A stretch of DNA of 64,000 nt from Sphaerotilus montanus (GCF_013410775.1 NZ_JACCFH010000001.1:4526001-4590000); one strand, 5' to 3'. Counted from the stretch's first letter, positions 1 to 14,066 are shown. Notes: generated by a model not told the origin, from the letters alone. Translations and numbers: made by a program.

Positions 1-43
1 TCCGAGAATCCGTCTCCCTGATCTGCTGCATTACGATCTCGCC

Positions 44-1156
44 ATGACCGACGTTCAATTCGACTACACCCAGCAGGACGCCACCGGCCAGAGCTGCACC
101 GCGCACGCCTGGGCCAAGGTGCCCGCGCCGCTCACCCCCAGCCAGCGCACCGCCCTCAAGGACCGCGCCCGCGCCCTGCTCCAGCAGCACAACGCGGTGC
201 TCGTCGCCCACTACTACGTGGACGGCGACCTGCAGGACCTCGCCATGGAGACCGGCGGCTGCGTCAGCGACTCGCTGGAAATGGCCCGCTTCGGCCGCGA
301 CCACGCGGCGCAGACGCTCATCGTCGCCGGCGTGCGCTTCATGGGCGAAAGCGCCAAGATCCTGTCGCCGCAGAAGCGCGTGCTGATGCCGGACCTGGAC
401 GCCACCTGCTCGCTCGACCTGGGCTGCCCGCCGGACCAGTTCGCCGCCTTCTGCGATGCCCACCCTGACCGCACCGTCGTCGTCTACGCCAACACCAGCG
501 CCGCCGTGAAGGCCCGGGCCGACTGGATGGTGACGAGTTCCTGCGCCGAGGCCATCGTCCGCCACCTGCACGAACAGGGCCAGAAGATCCTCTGGGCCCC
601 GGACCGCCACCTGGGCAGCTACGTGCAGCGCCAGACCGGCGCCGACATGCTGATGTGGCAGGGCGACTGCATCGTGCACAACGAGTTCAAGGGCGTCGAG
701 CTGGAGCTGCTGCGCCAGGAGCATCCGCAGGCGAAGGTCCTCGTCCACCCTGAATCGCCGAAGAGCGTGGTCGACCAGGCCGACGTGGTCGGCTCGACGG
801 CGCAGCTGCTCAAGGCCGTGATGACCATGGACGCGCCCGAGTTCATCGTCGCCACCGACAACGGCATGTTCCACCGCATGCGCCAGTCCGCGCCGACCAA
901 GCGGCTGATCGAGGCCCCCACCGCGGGCAACAGCGCCACCTGCAAGAGCTGCGCGCACTGCCCGTGGATGGCGATGAACGCGCTGCAGGGCGTGATCGAC
1001 TGTCTGGAGCGCGGCACGGGCGAGGTGCAGGTCGACGAGCCGGTCCGCACCCAGGCCCTCGGCTGCATCGACCGCATGCTGGACTTCGTCAAGGCCAACC
1101 CGGCCGCGATCAGCCAGCCCTCGCGGGGCTTCGTGCCGAACATCGGCGCGGCCTGA
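44..1156 (+). CDS. nadA: Quinolinate synthase NadA
   Basis: This enzyme condenses iminoaspartate, made by NadB, with dihydroxyacetone phosphate to give quinolinate, the precursor of NAD. The 370-residue protein has the family's usual length. It carries the cysteines expected for the [4Fe-4S] cluster: one in CSLDLGC near residue 125, one in SSCAEA near 168, and a C-terminal cluster in CKSCAHCPW near 302-309. The HYYVDGDLQ motif near residue 56 is typical of the first NadA repeat. The ATG at 44 is the first in frame after the window edge. nadB lies just downstream on the opposite strand, so the two partner enzymes are convergent, separated only by the comFB-like gene. Confidence 0.96.
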   Translation: MTDVQFDYTQQDATGQSCTAHAWAKVPAPLTPSQRTALKDRARALLQQHNAVLVAHYYVDGDLQDLAMETGGCVSDSLEMARFGRDHAAQTLIVAGVRFMGESAKILSPQKRVLMPDLDATCSLDLGCPPDQFAAFCDAHPDRTVVVYANTSAAVKARADWMVTSSCAEAIVRHLHEQGQKILWAPDRHLGSYVQRQTGADMLMWQGDCIVHNEFKGVELELLRQEHPQAKVLVHPESPKSVVDQADVVGSTAQLLKAVMTMDAPEFIVATDNGMFHRMRQSAPTKRLIEAPTAGNSATCKSCAHCPWMAMNALQGVIDCLERGTGEVQVDEPVRTQALGCIDRMLDFVKANPAAISQPSRGFVPNIGAA

Positions 1157-1191
1157 GTCAAGTTGCGGGTGCGCATGCCGACATCCTCGGC

Positions 1192-1476
1192 ATGAGCATC
1201 GATTTCACTTCCGTCCACAACCACTACGAACGGCCGGTGTTCGACACGGTGGTTCGTCTGGCCCCCGGCTATCCCTACCTGGACGCGGAGGCGCTGCCCG
1301 ATGTGGCCTGCGTTGCGCTCAACCGGCTGGGCGCACGCTACATCCGCCACTCGGTCGATCTGACCTTCTACCTGACGGAGAAGGAACGCCTGGCGATGGA
1401 CGAGACCATCAGCGACGCCGTCACCTTCGCCTTCGAGTTCGTGCAGGCCCGCATGGCGATGCGGGCGCGGCGCTGA
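1192..1476 (+). CDS. ComFB-family small protein
   Basis: This 94-residue protein consists of little more than a ComFB (late competence development) domain. It shows the HNHYE motif near residue 9, the VACVALNRLGARYIRHSVD core at about residues 38-57, and a following FYLTEKER segment. The open frame extends upstream into nadA, but the ATG at 1192 is the first after the nadA stop and gives a protein of normal family length. ComFB domains have been reported as cyclic-di-GMP receptors in cyanobacteria, but the partner and role here are unknown. There are 35 bases between nadA and this gene, so co-transcription is likely. The family assignment is firm; the function is not. Confidence 0.8.
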   Translation: MSIDFTSVHNHYERPVFDTVVRLAPGYPYLDAEALPDVACVALNRLGARYIRHSVDLTFYLTEKERLAMDETISDAVTFAFEFVQARMAMRARR

Positions 1477-1498
1477 ACGGCGGCCCAGTCCAGGCGGA

Positions 1499-3151
1499 TC
1501 AGCCGCACAACCCCGTCGGCGGCGGTCCGCCGGCCAGCCGGCGACCGGATTTCGCCGCCACGCGCTGGCTGCGCGCCGGGCGCACCAGCACCGTGGGGAA
1601 GCTCACCGGCAGCGTGGTCGGGAAATCGCGGCTGTAGTGCAGCCCGCGGCTCTCGTGGCGCATCAGCGCCGAGCGCACGATCAGGTCGGCGCACTCCACC
1701 AGATTGCGCAGCTCCAGCAGGTCGCGGTTGACGCGGAAGTTGGCGTAGTAGTCGTCGATCTCGTCGCGCAGCATCTGAATGCGATGCAGCGCACGCTCCA
1801 GGCGCTTGGTGGTGCGCACGATGCCGACGTAGTTCCACATCAGCAGGCGCAGCTCGTCCCAGTTGTGCGAGATCACGACCTGCTCGTCGGCGTTCTCGAC
1901 CTGGCTCTCGTCCCACAGCGGCAGTGGCGGGTGCTCGGACTGCGGCGCCGTCATGATGGTTTCAGCGCAGCTGCGGCCCAGCACCACACATTCCAGCAGC
2001 GAGTTGCTGGCCAGCCGGTTGGCGCCGTGCAGGCCGGTGTAGGTCGTCTCGCCCACCGCGAAGAGGCCTGGCAGATCGGTCTGGCCATGCAGGTCGGTGA
2101 CCACGCCGCCGCAGGTGTAATGCGCGGCGGGCACGACCGGGATCGGCTGCAGGGCGATGTCGATGCCGAGCTTCAGGCAGCGGGCGTGGATGGTCGGGAA
2201 GTGCTCCTTCAGGAAGTCTTCGCCAAGGTGGGTCGCGTCCAGCCAGACGTGGTCCACGCCGAGACGCTTCATCTCGAAGTCGATGGCGCGGGCCACCACA
2301 TCGCGCGGCGCGAGTTCGGCGCGCTCGTCGTGCGCCAGCATGAAGCGGGTGCCGTCCGGCAGACGCAGGAAGGCGCCCTCGCCGCGCAGCGCCTCGGTGA
2401 TGAGGAAGCTGCGGTCCTGCGGGTGGTAGAGGCAGGTCGGGTGGAACTGGATGAACTCCATGTTGCCCACCCGGCAGCCGGCGCGCCAGGCCATCGCGAT
2501 GCCATCGCCGGTGGCGGTGTCGGGGTTGCTGGTGTAGCGGTAGACCTTGCCGACGCCACCGCTGGCCAGCACGACCGCGCTGGTGGCAATGGTCTCGATG
2601 CGCTGGCTCTCGATGTCGAGCACGTAGACGCCGTAGCAGCGCGGCGCGGCGTCCAGCCGCAGGTGGCGCGGGGTGATGACGTCCACCGCCATCGCCTGCT
2701 CGCGCAGCTCGATGTTCGGGTGGCGCTTCACCTCGGCCAGCAGCGCCTGGTGGATGGCGTAGCCGGTGGCGTCGGCGGCGTGGGCGATGCGGCGCACCGC
2801 ATGGCCACCCTCGCGGGTCAGGTGCAGGCCGAGCGGGCCGTCCGGGTCGGGCGAAAACGCCACCCCCTGGTCGACCAGCCAGCCCACCGCGTCCGCGCTG
2901 CGCTCGGCGATGAAGCGCGCGGTGTGTTCGTCCACCAGTCCGGCGCCCGCTTCCTGCGTGTCGCGCACATGGCTGTCGATGCTGTCGTCGCGGCCGAGCA
3001 CGCCGACGATGCCGCCCTGGGCCCAGGCGGTGGCCGCCTCACCGAGTTGCCGCTTGGCCAGCACGATGACCCGCCGCTCGGCCGCGAGGTGCAGCGCCAC
3101 AGTCAAGCCAGCCAGTCCGGCCCCCACGATCACGACAGGCAAAGTTTCCAT
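1499..3151 (-). CDS. nadB: L-aspartate oxidase NadB
   Basis: This flavoenzyme oxidises L-aspartate to iminoaspartate, the first step of de novo NAD synthesis. The N-terminus has the FAD dinucleotide-binding motif VIVGAGLAGLT. The flavin/substrate region follows with QFHPT (near residue 240) and the family signature HYTCGGV, and a helical C-terminal domain of the succinate dehydrogenase/fumarate reductase type ends the protein. The chosen ATG (3151) gives about 550 residues. An upstream in-frame ATG at 3196 would add 15 residues whose codons are poorer in G/C at third positions, and neither start has a clear Shine-Dalgarno. The much longer open frame to 4522 runs antisense to the next gene and is not credible. 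Confidence 0.95.
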   Translation of the reverse strand: METLPVVIVGAGLAGLTVALHLAAERRVIVLAKRQLGEAATAWAQGGIVGVLGRDDSIDSHVRDTQEAGAGLVDEHTARFIAERSADAVGWLVDQGVAFSPDPDGPLGLHLTREGGHAVRRIAHAADATGYAIHQALLAEVKRHPNIELREQAMAVDVITPRHLRLDAAPRCYGVYVLDIESQRIETIATSAVVLASGGVGKVYRYTSNPDTATGDGIAMAWRAGCRVGNMEFIQFHPTCLYHPQDRSFLITEALRGEGAFLRLPDGTRFMLAHDERAELAPRDVVARAIDFEMKRLGVDHVWLDATHLGEDFLKEHFPTIHARCLKLGIDIALQPIPVVPAAHYTCGGVVTDLHGQTDLPGLFAVGETTYTGLHGANRLASNSLLECVVLGRSCAETIMTAPQSEHPPLPLWDESQVENADEQVVISHNWDELRLLMWNYVGIVRTTKRLERALHRIQMLRDEIDDYYANFRVNRDLLELRNLVECADLIVRSALMRHESRGLHYSRDFPTTLPVSFPTVLVRPARSQRVAAKSGRRLAGGPPPTGLCG

Positions 3152-3268
3152 TTCAGGTTCCGAGAGCGGAGAGGTAGAGGACACGGTAGACGACATGCCA
3201 GCGCACGATGTGAAATCAAGACGCGGATGATAGGATGCCCGCGCCCTTTTCGTTCTGGAGACCACGGC

Positions 3269-4456
3269 ATGCACCCACCCGCCGACGGATCCGACAACGC
3301 TGTCGACGCCCCACCGACCCAGATCCAGCGCAGCTTCGACGACCGGCTGGACAACGCCGTCGACATCGGCCGCCCGGTCGGCAACCACACCCGCGAGCTG
3401 TTCGTGTCCTGCGAGCCGGGCGAGGCGCTGCAGCAGCAGTTCGAATATCTGCGCCCCAGCTACATCGCGCTGCACGACATCGCCAGCCGCGGTGCACGCC
3501 GCCTGCTGCACGCCATCGCGTCCGCGGCGGGCCGGCCGGTGGAGCGCCTGAGCATCCGCCGCCAGAGCTATGGCACCGTGCTCGCCAGCATCGACTACGT
3601 GGACTGTCCGGCCAGCCGCGGCCAGCTGGTGCGGCTCTACAGCACCGACGCCGAGGCCGACACCGTGACCCGGACCGCCATCGCCCGGGTGCTCTGTGCG
3701 CAGGCGACGATGGCCGTCATCCTGATCGGCGACGTGCCACCGCACGCGCTGAGCGACGCCCTCCAGCCCTTGCGCGACGCGATGTTCCGGCCCGACTGGC
3801 AGTGCGCCCACCTGCAGTTCATGCCGCTGGCCGCCACCAGCCACGCGGCACTGGCCGGACTCGTTGCCGCACTCGGACCGGGCAGCGGCGTGGCCTGCCA
3901 GATCGCGCCGCGGGTCAGTCGCCCGGCCGAGGCCTGGAACTTCCTGAGCGAGTCGTGGAACCGGGTACAGACCGCCCTGCACCCGGACGGCAGCGGGCCG
4001 CTGCTGAGCGTGCTGGCCAGCGGCCGGGACACGATGCAGGCCATGCCCGATCTGGCCACCACGCCAGCCACGCTCGCGTCCAGGACGCAGCCGATCGAGC
4101 GCTTCGTGCTGGAGGCCCATGCGCTGCCGGGGGTGCAGAGTGCGTGCGTGTTCGATGTCGCCACCAGCCGCGTGATCGCCCACGCTGGCGCGGCCTTCCA
4201 GCCCAGCGACCTGGCACGCCGCGGCTCGCTGCTGCTGGCCGCCGGCACCAGCACCCGCAGACAGCTGCACCTCGTCGGGCAAGCCGACGAGGTGCTGGTC
4301 ATGGGAGGCAACGAGGCGCTTGGCGTGCGGACACTGCAGTCCCAGCCGGGGCTGGCGCTGCACCTGGTCTACGGCCCGTCCCTGACGAGCTGGACCCAGT
4401 TGCGCCCGCGTCTGATGGCGATGGATGCCGCATTGCCGCGGGCGCCGGTGCTCTGA
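3269..4456 (+). CDS. Hypothetical protein with possible roadblock-like C-terminus
   Basis: This 395-residue protein is not one I recognise. The ATG at 3269 is preceded by GGAG eight bases upstream. It has no signal peptide or membrane segment, so it is probably cytoplasmic. The C-terminal 110 residues (from about LPGVQSACVFD) have the alternating hydrophobic pattern of a roadblock/LC7 domain: a gxxxAxVFD strand, a polar helix with LLLAAGTST, then strands LHLVGQADEVLVMG and LALHLVYG. That resemblance is by eye only. The gene is divergent from nadB, with about 117 bases between starts, and convergent with clpB. No function can be assigned. Confidence 0.7.
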   Translation: MHPPADGSDNAVDAPPTQIQRSFDDRLDNAVDIGRPVGNHTRELFVSCEPGEALQQQFEYLRPSYIALHDIASRGARRLLHAIASAAGRPVERLSIRRQSYGTVLASIDYVDCPASRGQLVRLYSTDAEADTVTRTAIARVLCAQATMAVILIGDVPPHALSDALQPLRDAMFRPDWQCAHLQFMPLAATSHAALAGLVAALGPGSGVACQIAPRVSRPAEAWNFLSESWNRVQTALHPDGSGPLLSVLASGRDTMQAMPDLATTPATLASRTQPIERFVLEAHALPGVQSACVFDVATSRVIAHAGAAFQPSDLARRGSLLLAAGTSTRRQLHLVGQADEVLVMGGNEALGVRTLQSQPGLALHLVYGPSLTSWTQLRPRLMAMDAALPRAPVL

Positions 4457-4481
4457 ACACCAGGCCCGCGGCACCGGTGCT

Positions 4482-7085
<2,604 letters not shown>

Positions 7086-7109
7086 GGGGTGTTCCTCCGG
7101 TTGAAAGGG

Positions 7110-7138
7110 ATCTGGGGCAGTACAGACCAGATTTCAAG
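7110..7138 (-). promoter_or_regulatory. Sigma-32-type heat-shock promoter of clpB
   Basis: Read on the minus strand, the site is CTTGAAA (7138-7132), a 14-base spacer and CCCCAGAT (7117-7110). The E. coli RpoH consensus is CTTGAAA, 11-16 bases, CCCCATNT, so the -35 is perfect and the -10 differs at one position. Transcription would begin about 18 bases before the clpB ATG, leaving room for its Shine-Dalgarno. Confidence 0.8.
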
Positions 7139-7301
7139 ATCCAGAACCAGACAGACCATTGATGAGGATCAGTCTGGCGGCTCGGCGCGCAGACAGCGGA
7201 TCTGGGAGGTCAAGCGCAAGCTGATCGGCCGAGTGCGCCAGTCGGTTCGTCCCCAAGATGGTGGCGACTGGGTCGAATCTGACCGGCTGGGAGTTTTCGC
7301 T

Positions 7302-9359
7302 GTGCACCAAACCACCTGTTCCACCCTTGCGCTTCCTTGCAAATGCCTGAACGCTGTCATGGTCGGGGTCATGGCCCTGGCCGGCACGCAGGCCCGGGCA
7401 GCGCAGGAACTGGAGGTCGCCTCGATGTCCATCGAGGACCTCATGAACGTCGAGGTCACCACCGTGTCCCGCAAGTCGCAGCGGCTGACCGACACGGCCG
7501 CCGCCGCCTTCGTGGTCACGGCCGATGACATCCAGCGCTCGGGATCGACGTCGATCCCCGAAGCGCTGCGCATGGTGCCGGGGCTGGAAGTGGCCCGGGC
7601 CAGCGGCAGCCGCTGGGCGGTGACCGCACGCGGCTTCAACGGCCGCTTCGCCAACAAGCTGCTGGTGCTGATCGATGGCCGCAGCGCCTACTCGCCCTTC
7701 TTCTCCGGCGTGTTCTGGGAAGCCGAGGATGTGCTGCTGGAGGATGTGGACCGCATCGAGGTGATCCGCGGCCCGGGTGCCACCATGTGGGGCGCCAATG
7801 CCGTGAACGGCGTGATCAACATCCTGACCCGCAACGCCAGGCGCACACAGGGCGGGCTGGCGACCGCCCTGGTGGGCAACGAGGGACAGCGCACCGGCGC
7901 CGTGCGCTGGGGCGCGCAGGTCGACGAGGACACCCACTACCGCCTCTGGGCCAAGTCCGTCCGGCGCGACAGCGTGCAGGCCAGCGACGGCACGCCGGGC
8001 GCGGACGATGTCGATGCCGTGCGCGCCGGCTTCCGGCTGGACCGCGATCTCTCGGGCACCGCCCGCGTGATGGCCACCGCGAACGTGTTCGACACGAAGA
8101 GCGGCGAGGTGCTGCTGCTGCCCCAGCTCACCCCGCCCTACGCCGCACGGACCCCGACCATGCAGAAGAACCAGGGCGTGAACGTCCTGGGCAAGATCGA
8201 CTGGACGCTGGACAACGGCTCGCAAGCCACGCTGCAGGTCGGTCTGGAGCACGGCCGCATCGCCATGGAAGGTGTCCACGCCGAAGACCGCACCACGCTG
8301 GACGTCGACTTCCAGAACCGCTTCGCGCTGACGTCCCGCCAGGACATGGTCTGGGGCCTGGGTTACCGGCGCAGCGCAGACACCATCCACACCCCGCCCG
8401 CCTCGCTCGCCACCTTCCTGCCCGCCGAGCAAACGCAGACCTTGTTCAGCGCCTTTGTCCACGACGAGTTCACCGTGCTCCCGGACCGCTGGCGCATCGC
8501 CGCTGGCAGCAAGTTCGAGCACAACAGCTACACCGGCTTCGAGGTCCAGCCGAATCTGCGCTCCTCGTGGAACCTGAACCCGACCGATTCGGTGTGGGCA
8601 GCAGTCTCCCGCGCGGTGCGCACGCCCGCCCGGGTGGAGCGCGGCGCGACCATCGACGCCGCCGTCCTCCCGGCCGACCCGGCCGGCGGCAATCCCCTGC
8701 CGACGCTGCTGCGCATCGGCGGCAGCCCCTCGTTCTCCTCGGAGTCGGTGCTGAGCTACGAGGTGGGCTACCGGGCGCAGTTCGGCTCGAACCTGCTGCT
8801 CGACGTGGCCGCCTTCCACAACCGCTACCGGAACCTGCGCGCCGCGCAGACCCAGGGCGCCACCCCGGTCCTGACCAGCCTGTCGCCCTACCTGCTGGTG
8901 TCCGGCGCGATCGGCAATGGCCTGGAAGCGCAGGAAAACGGCCTGGAAGCTGCCGTCGACTGGCATGCGGCGCCCTCGCTGCGCGTGCAGACGGCCTACA
9001 CCCTGCTGCAGGTCAGCGCCGAGTCCAGTGGCGACCCGCTCCATGACGCCGACGTGCGCACCGCCAGAGGCGGCGTGCCCCGCCACCAGCTGTCGCTGCG
9101 CGCATCCTTCGATCTGGGCAAGCAACAGCAACTCGATGGCTGGCTGCGCCGCGTGGGGCGGCTGGAGTCCATGAACATCGGCGCGTTCACCACGCTCGAC
9201 CTGCGCTGGGCCTGGCGCGTGACCCCGCAGTTCGAAGCCTCGGTGACCGGCCAGAACCTGCTCCAGGCGCAGCACGTGGAGTACACCGGCGACCAGCTGC
9301 CCACGATGCAGATGCGCATTCCCCGCTCCATCGCGGTCAAGGGCCGCTGGCAGTTCTGA
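7302..9359 (+). CDS. TonB-dependent outer-membrane receptor
   Basis: This 685-residue protein is a TonB-dependent outer-membrane receptor. A GTG start at 7302 with GGGAG eight bases upstream opens a hydrophobic signal peptide ending near TQARA; an ATG at 7359 is a shorter alternative. After a short segment (SIEDLMNVEVTTVS) comes the plug domain, with IPEALRMVPGLEVARA and IEVIRGPGATMWGANAVNGV, the usual TonB-receptor plug signatures. The remainder is beta-barrel, ending in an aromatic residue (WQF) as outer-membrane proteins do. The ligand cannot be read from sequence. The gene heads a tight three-gene set with a YfiR protein (24-base gap) and a hybrid kinase, suggesting a sensory rather than purely nutritional role. 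Confidence 0.9.
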   Translation: MHQTTCSTLALPCKCLNAVMVGVMALAGTQARAAQELEVASMSIEDLMNVEVTTVSRKSQRLTDTAAAAFVVTADDIQRSGSTSIPEALRMVPGLEVARASGSRWAVTARGFNGRFANKLLVLIDGRSAYSPFFSGVFWEAEDVLLEDVDRIEVIRGPGATMWGANAVNGVINILTRNARRTQGGLATALVGNEGQRTGAVRWGAQVDEDTHYRLWAKSVRRDSVQASDGTPGADDVDAVRAGFRLDRDLSGTARVMATANVFDTKSGEVLLLPQLTPPYAARTPTMQKNQGVNVLGKIDWTLDNGSQATLQVGLEHGRIAMEGVHAEDRTTLDVDFQNRFALTSRQDMVWGLGYRRSADTIHTPPASLATFLPAEQTQTLFSAFVHDEFTVLPDRWRIAAGSKFEHNSYTGFEVQPNLRSSWNLNPTDSVWAAVSRAVRTPARVERGATIDAAVLPADPAGGNPLPTLLRIGGSPSFSSESVLSYEVGYRAQFGSNLLLDVAAFHNRYRNLRAAQTQGATPVLTSLSPYLLVSGAIGNGLEAQENGLEAAVDWHAAPSLRVQTAYTLLQVSAESSGDPLHDADVRTARGGVPRHQLSLRASFDLGKQQQLDGWLRRVGRLESMNIGAFTTLDLRWAWRVTPQFEASVTGQNLLQAQHVEYTGDQLPTMQMRIPRSIAVKGRWQF

Positions 9360-9383
9360 CCTGACGGCAGCGAAAGCATCGAC

Positions 9384-9925
9384 ATGCGCAGTCTCGCTCT
9401 GGGGCGAGGTGCTCTGGTGACCCTGCTGACCGGGTTCGTCTGCACCGCGCTGGCACAGGGCCCGGCGACCACGGAAGCGGCGGTCAAGGCCGGTTTTGTC
9501 TTCAACTTCGGCAAGTTCACGGAGTGGCCGGCTGGCGCCTTGCCGGCCGGCCAGATCCAGCTCTGTCTGGTCGGACAGGATCCCCAGACAGTGGTGGGCA
9601 CCGCCATCGAGGGGCGCACCTTGCAGGGCCGCGTGATGAACGTGAAACGCAACCCGCGCGCCGAGGAGCTGAAGTCCTGCCAGATCGTGTACGTGACCGA
9701 TCCGGACGAGCGCCGCCAGAGCGAGGTGCTGCGTGCCGTGCGCAACCAGCCCGTGCTGACCATCGGCGATGTGGACGGATTCGCCGAAATGGGCGGGATG
9801 ATCGGCCTCGGCGCAACCGGCGGGCGGGTCACGTTCGAAATCAACAACGAGGCGGCCCAGGCCGCCGCACTGAAGTTCAGCTCGCAGCTGCTGCGGCTGG
9901 CCACCACCGTTCGAGGGCGTACACC

Positions 9926-9929
<4 letters not shown>
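9384..9929 (+). CDS. YfiR-family periplasmic protein
   Basis: This 181-residue protein has an N-terminal signal peptide ending near CTALAQ, followed by a YfiR (DUF4154) domain covering the rest. The domain opens with [16 protein letters not shown] and contains GQIQLCLVG, the [11 protein letters not shown] segment, [17 protein letters not shown] and the closing [23 protein letters not shown]. In Pseudomonas, YfiR is a periplasmic repressor of the diguanylate cyclase YfiN. Here the partner encoded next is a membrane histidine kinase whose ATG overlaps this stop codon (ATGA), so I infer that the protein acts on that kinase's periplasmic sensor. It lies directly behind the receptor gene. Confidence 0.9.
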
Positions 9930-12706
<2,777 letters not shown>

Positions 12707-12768
12707 GTCAGCAACGGGTCGGATACCCGCACTGCCGGGCTGCCCGCATACTCGGACTTTCGGCCTGG

Positions 12769-12786
12769 GGAGGTGGAGGTGGAGGT
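12769..12786 (+). repeat. (GGAGGT)x3 hexamer repeat at a translation start
   Basis: Three perfect tandem GGAGGT units, each a strong Shine-Dalgarno sequence, overlap a cluster of in-frame GTG codons at 12773, 12779, 12785 and 12788. Being a hexamer, a change in copy number would preserve the reading frame while altering the ribosome binding site and spacing. Confidence 0.85.
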
Positions 12787-12787
12787 G

Positions 12788-13681
12788 GTGTCTGCGGGAA
12801 AACGGCTCATCCGGGCCATCGGATTGGCGATGGTCTTCAGCACGGTCGGCGTGGACGCTGCCCAGGCGCAAGACACGGCCGCCCTGCGCAGCATGCATTC
12901 CAGCCTGCGCGCACGGCTGGCGTCGAGCCCGTTCCAGCGGCCGCTGGTACTGGAGTCCAGCCTTTCCTCGGGCGACCTGAAGGGCGAGGTCTACGCTGTC
13001 ATCGACCAGCCGTTCGACGTCGTGGCCTCCGCGCTGCGGAGCGCAGGGGCGTGGTGCGACCTGCTGATCCTCCACCTGAACGTGAAGCACTGCGGCGCAG
13101 CCGGGGAGCCACCAGGCCAGACCCTGGGCCTGGCCGTGGGGCGCAAGTTCGACCAGCCGCTGAGCGAGGCCTACGTGGTCCGGTTCGCCTACCGTGTCCC
13201 TGTCACCAGCAGCGACTACCTCCGAGTCCAGATGACAGCGGCCTCCGGACCGCTGGGCACCAGCGACTACCGTCTTGCACTGGAAGCGATTCCGCTGGAC
13301 GCGAAGCACGCCTTCCTCCACATGTCGTACGCTTATTCGTATGGCACGGCCGCGCTGGTGGCGATGGAGATCTACCTCGCGTCCGCTGGCCGTGACAAGG
13401 TCGGCTTCAGCGTCACCGGCCAGGGCAGCGATGGTCGGCCGGTCCACATCCATGGGGTGCGCGGTGTGGTGGAGCGCAACACCATGCGCTACTTTCTCGC
13501 GATCGAGAGTTACCTCGGCAGCCTGTCAGCGCTCCCCGACGAGCGGGAAGAGAAGCGCCTGCGCGACTGGTTCACCGCCACCGAGCGGCATGCGGAGCAG
13601 CTCCACGAGATGGACCGCGGCAAGTATCTCGCCATGAAGCGGCTCGAACTGCAGCGCCAGCACGCAGGCACCCAGCGCTGA
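12788..13681 (+). CDS. Exported protein of unknown function
   Basis: From the GTG at 12788 the product is 297 residues; the most upstream GTG in the cluster (12773) adds five. I prefer 12788 because a GGAGGT unit ends seven bases before it. A signal peptide (KRLIRAIGLAMVFSTVGVDAAQA) places it in the periplasm. The body has alternating strands with segments such as GEVYAVIDQPFDVVASALR and AWCDLLILHLNVKHC, which look like a SRPBCC/START-like fold, but that is by eye. Two cysteines about 18 residues apart could form a disulphide. It follows the hybrid kinase on the same strand after about 80 bases and ends at a strong hairpin terminator. Function unknown. Confidence 0.7.
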   Translation: MSAGKRLIRAIGLAMVFSTVGVDAAQAQDTAALRSMHSSLRARLASSPFQRPLVLESSLSSGDLKGEVYAVIDQPFDVVASALRSAGAWCDLLILHLNVKHCGAAGEPPGQTLGLAVGRKFDQPLSEAYVVRFAYRVPVTSSDYLRVQMTAASGPLGTSDYRLALEAIPLDAKHAFLHMSYAYSYGTAALVAMEIYLASAGRDKVGFSVTGQGSDGRPVHIHGVRGVVERNTMRYFLAIESYLGSLSALPDEREEKRLRDWFTATERHAEQLHEMDRGKYLAMKRLELQRQHAGTQR

Positions 13682-13703
13682 GCAAAATCGCTGCGCCAAT
13701 GCA

Positions 13704-13733
13704 AAAGGGACTTGGCATGCGCCAAGTCCCTTT
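13704..13733. terminator. Bidirectional hairpin terminator
   Basis: A perfect 13-bp stem, AAAGGGACTTGGC paired with GCCAAGTCCCTTT, encloses the loop ATGC. An A-run on the left and a T-run on the right let it act in both directions: for the exported-protein gene on the plus strand and for the tRNA-Lys cluster on the minus strand. Confidence 0.9.
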
Positions 13734-13748
13734 GTTGACCAGAGAATC

Positions 13749-13824
13749 TGGTGGGCCCTGAGTGACTCGAACACTCGACCTACGGATTAAGAGTCCGCTG
13801 CTCTACCAACTGAGCTAAGAGCCC
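13749..13824 (-). tRNA. tRNA-Lys (anticodon CTT), copy 1
   Basis: Minus-strand cloverleaf of 76 bases with encoded CCA (13751-13749). The acceptor arm is GGGCTCT/AGGGCCC, the D-loop contains AGCTCAGTTGGTAGAGC, the anticodon loop is CTCTTAA (anticodon CTT, lysine) and the T-loop is TTCGAGT. It is identical to copy 2 except for acceptor pair 4-69. Confidence 0.95.
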
Positions 13825-13858
13825 GCAATTTGAAATGCGGTGGTGTGACAGTATCTGG

Positions 13859-13934
13859 TGGTGGGTCCTGAGTGACTCGAACACTCGACCTACGGATTAA
13901 GAGTCCGCTGCTCTACCAACTGAGCTAAGAACCC
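13859..13934 (-). tRNA. tRNA-Lys (anticodon CTT), copy 2
   Basis: 76-base minus-strand tRNA with encoded CCA and anticodon loop CTCTTAA. Compared with copy 1 the acceptor stem has T-A instead of C-G at position 4-69, a compensatory pair; the rest is identical, which indicates a recent duplication or gene conversion. Confidence 0.95.
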
Positions 13935-13990
13935 CACTTGCTTAACGCTTATTGCGTCAAGACCGATACTATAACACACTTTTTGGCGCT

Positions 13991-14066
13991 TGGTGGGTCG
14001 TGCGGGACTCGAACCTGCGACCTACGGATTAAAAGTCCGCTGCTCTACCAACTGAGCTAACGACCC
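13991..14066 (-). tRNA. tRNA-Lys (anticodon TTT)
   Basis: 76-base minus-strand tRNA with encoded CCA; acceptor arm GGGTCGT/ACGACCC and anticodon loop CTTTTAA (anticodon TTT). It is the first gene of the tRNA cluster in transcription order, nearest to the promoter candidate at 14132-14162. Confidence 0.95.

Noticed and set aside
1637-3268. Upstream extension of the 395-residue plus-strand gene across nadB
   Set aside because: It is antisense to nadB, and the ATG at 3269 has a good ribosome site.
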